A stretch of 64,000 bases of DNA from Longimicrobiales bacterium (GTDB lineage: Bacteria > Gemmatimonadota > Gemmatimonadetes > Longimicrobiales > Gaopeijiaceae). The position numbers were made by a program, and so were the translations under genes. A model generated the notes under the pieces. The model worked only from the letters and a program-made list of their open reading frames with translations, ran no database searches and was not told the origin of the DNA. Positions 62,949 through 64,000 of this stretch are shown piece after piece. How positions within the stretch are numbered: position 1 is the first letter of the stretch; each line of letters opens with the position of its first letter. Location: assembly GCA_028279425.1 (NCBI GenBank), contig JANQNV010000198.1, positions 1-64,000 of the forward strand. The letters are read 5' to 3'.

Positions 62949-64000
62949 CTAACCGCCCACTCGGAGCTCGATCTCGCGCCAGCGACCCCGGCGAAACACG
63001 ACCACGCTGAGGGTGGCGCGGGTGAAGTGACCGATCACGATGGCTAGCCAGATGTCGCCCGGATCCAGGGTCGAAAAGGTCTGGATCAACCAGCAGAGGC
63101 CGAGCGGGATCACGAGCTGAGACACGATGGAGATATAGAGCGGGCTCCTCGTATCACCGGTACCCTGGAGCCCCCCCGTGTAGGTCAGCGCCACGGTGAT
63201 GAACAACCCTGACAAGCTGAGATACCGCAGGAGCTCGACGCCGAGTCCGAGCACCACGGGGTCGTCCATCCCGAACACACCGAACATGGGTTCCGGCACC
63301 AGCAGGAAGAGGACGCCGATCACGGCCGCGACCGCGAGCCCGATCCGGGCAGCGACCCGCACCCCCTGTTCGGACCGCTCCGGCTTCCCCGCCCCGAGGT
63401 TCTGACCGGCCACCGCCGCCGTCGCCCCCAGCAGGCCCACCGATGTCCACGTGATCAATGAGAAGAGTTGGCCGTACCCGACCGCGTAGACGGCCTGCGC
63501 CTCCGCACTGAGTTCGAGAGAGCCGACGAACCGCAGAAGAAGGACGCCGGCCACATTCATCGCGACCCCCTGGACCCCCGTCGGGAGGCCGAAGCGGAAC
63601 AGCTCCCGGATGACCGCCAGGTCGGGACGCCACCCCATGGCCCGATCGAACACGACCACCCAGCCACCTCCGAAGAGGCGGCCCAGCGCGTAGAGGCTCA
63701 CCACGCCGCCGGCGATCACGGTTCCCATGGCCGCCCCCGTCGTGCCGAACGCAGGAATCGGCCCGATACCGGCGATCAAGACGACGTTCAGGACGATGTT
63801 GAGGATCGTCATCGCAATGCCGAGCCGCAGCGGAGTCTTCGCGTCTCCCGCGGCCCGCAACGCTCCGCCGAGCATGAAGAACATCATCATGCCGAAGCTG
63901 AAGACGAACATCGTGCGGAGGTACGGAAGCGCCTCGCCCTGCACCGACGGCTCCGCGTTGATCAACTCCAGCAGGCCCGGCGCCAGGAACCAGCCCACCG
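62949..64000 (-). CDS. MATE-family efflux transporter (N-terminus cut by window edge)
   Basis: About 350 residues of the C-terminal part. It has the MATE pattern of 6+6 helices, with LGGALRAAGDAKTPLRLG, LPTGVQGVAMNVAGVLLLRFVGS, ATAAVAGQNLGAGKPERSEQ and GGLQGTGDTRSPLYISI. Expected full length is about 450 residues, so roughly 100 residues lie beyond 64000; an internal ATG at 63998 is not the real start. It exports drugs or metabolites in exchange for Na+ or H+. Confidence 0.92.
   Translation of the reverse strand, partial: VGWFLAPGLLELINAEPSVQGEALPYLRTMFVFSFGMMMFFMLGGALRAAGDAKTPLRLGIAMTILNIVLNVVLIAGIGPIPAFGTTGAAMGTVIAGGVVSLYALGRLFGGGWVVVFDRAMGWRPDLAVIRELFRFGLPTGVQGVAMNVAGVLLLRFVGSLELSAEAQAVYAVGYGQLFSLITWTSVGLLGATAAVAGQNLGAGKPERSEQGVRVAARIGLAVAAVIGVLFLLVPEPMFGVFGMDDPVVLGLGVELLRYLSLSGLFITVALTYTGGLQGTGDTRSPLYISIVSQLVIPLGLCWLIQTFSTLDPGDIWLAIVIGHFTRATLSVVVFRRGRWREIELRVGG

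Overview
The window is a dense, GC-rich (roughly two-thirds or more G+C by eye) stretch of bacterial chromosome with about 50 genes, short spacers and many 1-4 base start/stop overlaps. Lipoproteins, outer-membrane efflux, a LOS-type glycosyltransferase and tandem RND pumps point to a diderm. The mix of secreted BNR-propeller proteins, secreted amidohydrolases, a DUF5117-type metalloprotease and a GlnRS with a YqeY-like tail resembles Gemmatimonadota. That placement is an inference from gene content only. No phage, plasmid or CRISPR signal was seen.

Left part (1-12.8 kb). A leftward run encodes a site-2 protease, ScpA, ScpB, an RluB-type pseudouridine synthase, an unknown Rossmann protein and uracil phosphoribosyltransferase. 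Next come ribosomal protein S20 (rightward, with a good promoter and terminator) and a leftward pyrR-pyrB-pyrC pyrimidine operon. A rightward NhaC-type antiporter and a glycosyltransferase follow, then leftward tadA and a LexA-like repressor. The repressor has lost its self-cleavage residues.

Middle (12.8-31.5 kb). A co-directional leftward run holds membrane-fusion protein, TolC-like channel and two RND pumps, followed by glnS and gltX. From the divergent promoter region starts the most unusual piece, 26158-28854. It is a lipoprotein fusing cytochrome c to an alpha/beta hydrolase, followed with no spacer by a protein fusing an ATP-grasp ligase to a SET methyltransferase domain. Opposite it lie a small membrane protein, a lipoprotein and ispG.

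Right part (31.5-64 kb). This holds a TlpA-like thioredoxin coupled to an Ig-like/N-formylglutamate amidohydrolase-like lipoprotein, a propeller protein, an RlmG-like methyltransferase and a large BNR protein. It continues with a PilT-like ATPase whose N-terminal domain looks duplicated and its small partner, a secreted cyclophilin, two secreted amidohydrolases and tRNA-Ser(UGA). A four-PAS hybrid histidine kinase and a metalloprotease follow. The last section is an envelope-glycan cluster (UGM-like flavoprotein, GT2, two small membrane proteins, GT39-like enzyme, later a sugar transferase), a DUF47-PiT phosphate pair, an M19 dipeptidase and a MATE transporter cut by the right edge.

A 168-bp element with perfect 22-bp terminal inverted repeats lies at 50316-50483, and the right end of a second copy lies at 1-72. 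In both cases the element begins at the TAG stop codon of the neighbouring gene. Apart from the candidate small gene at 53201 and the tRNA, no gene-free stretch exceeds about 300 bases.
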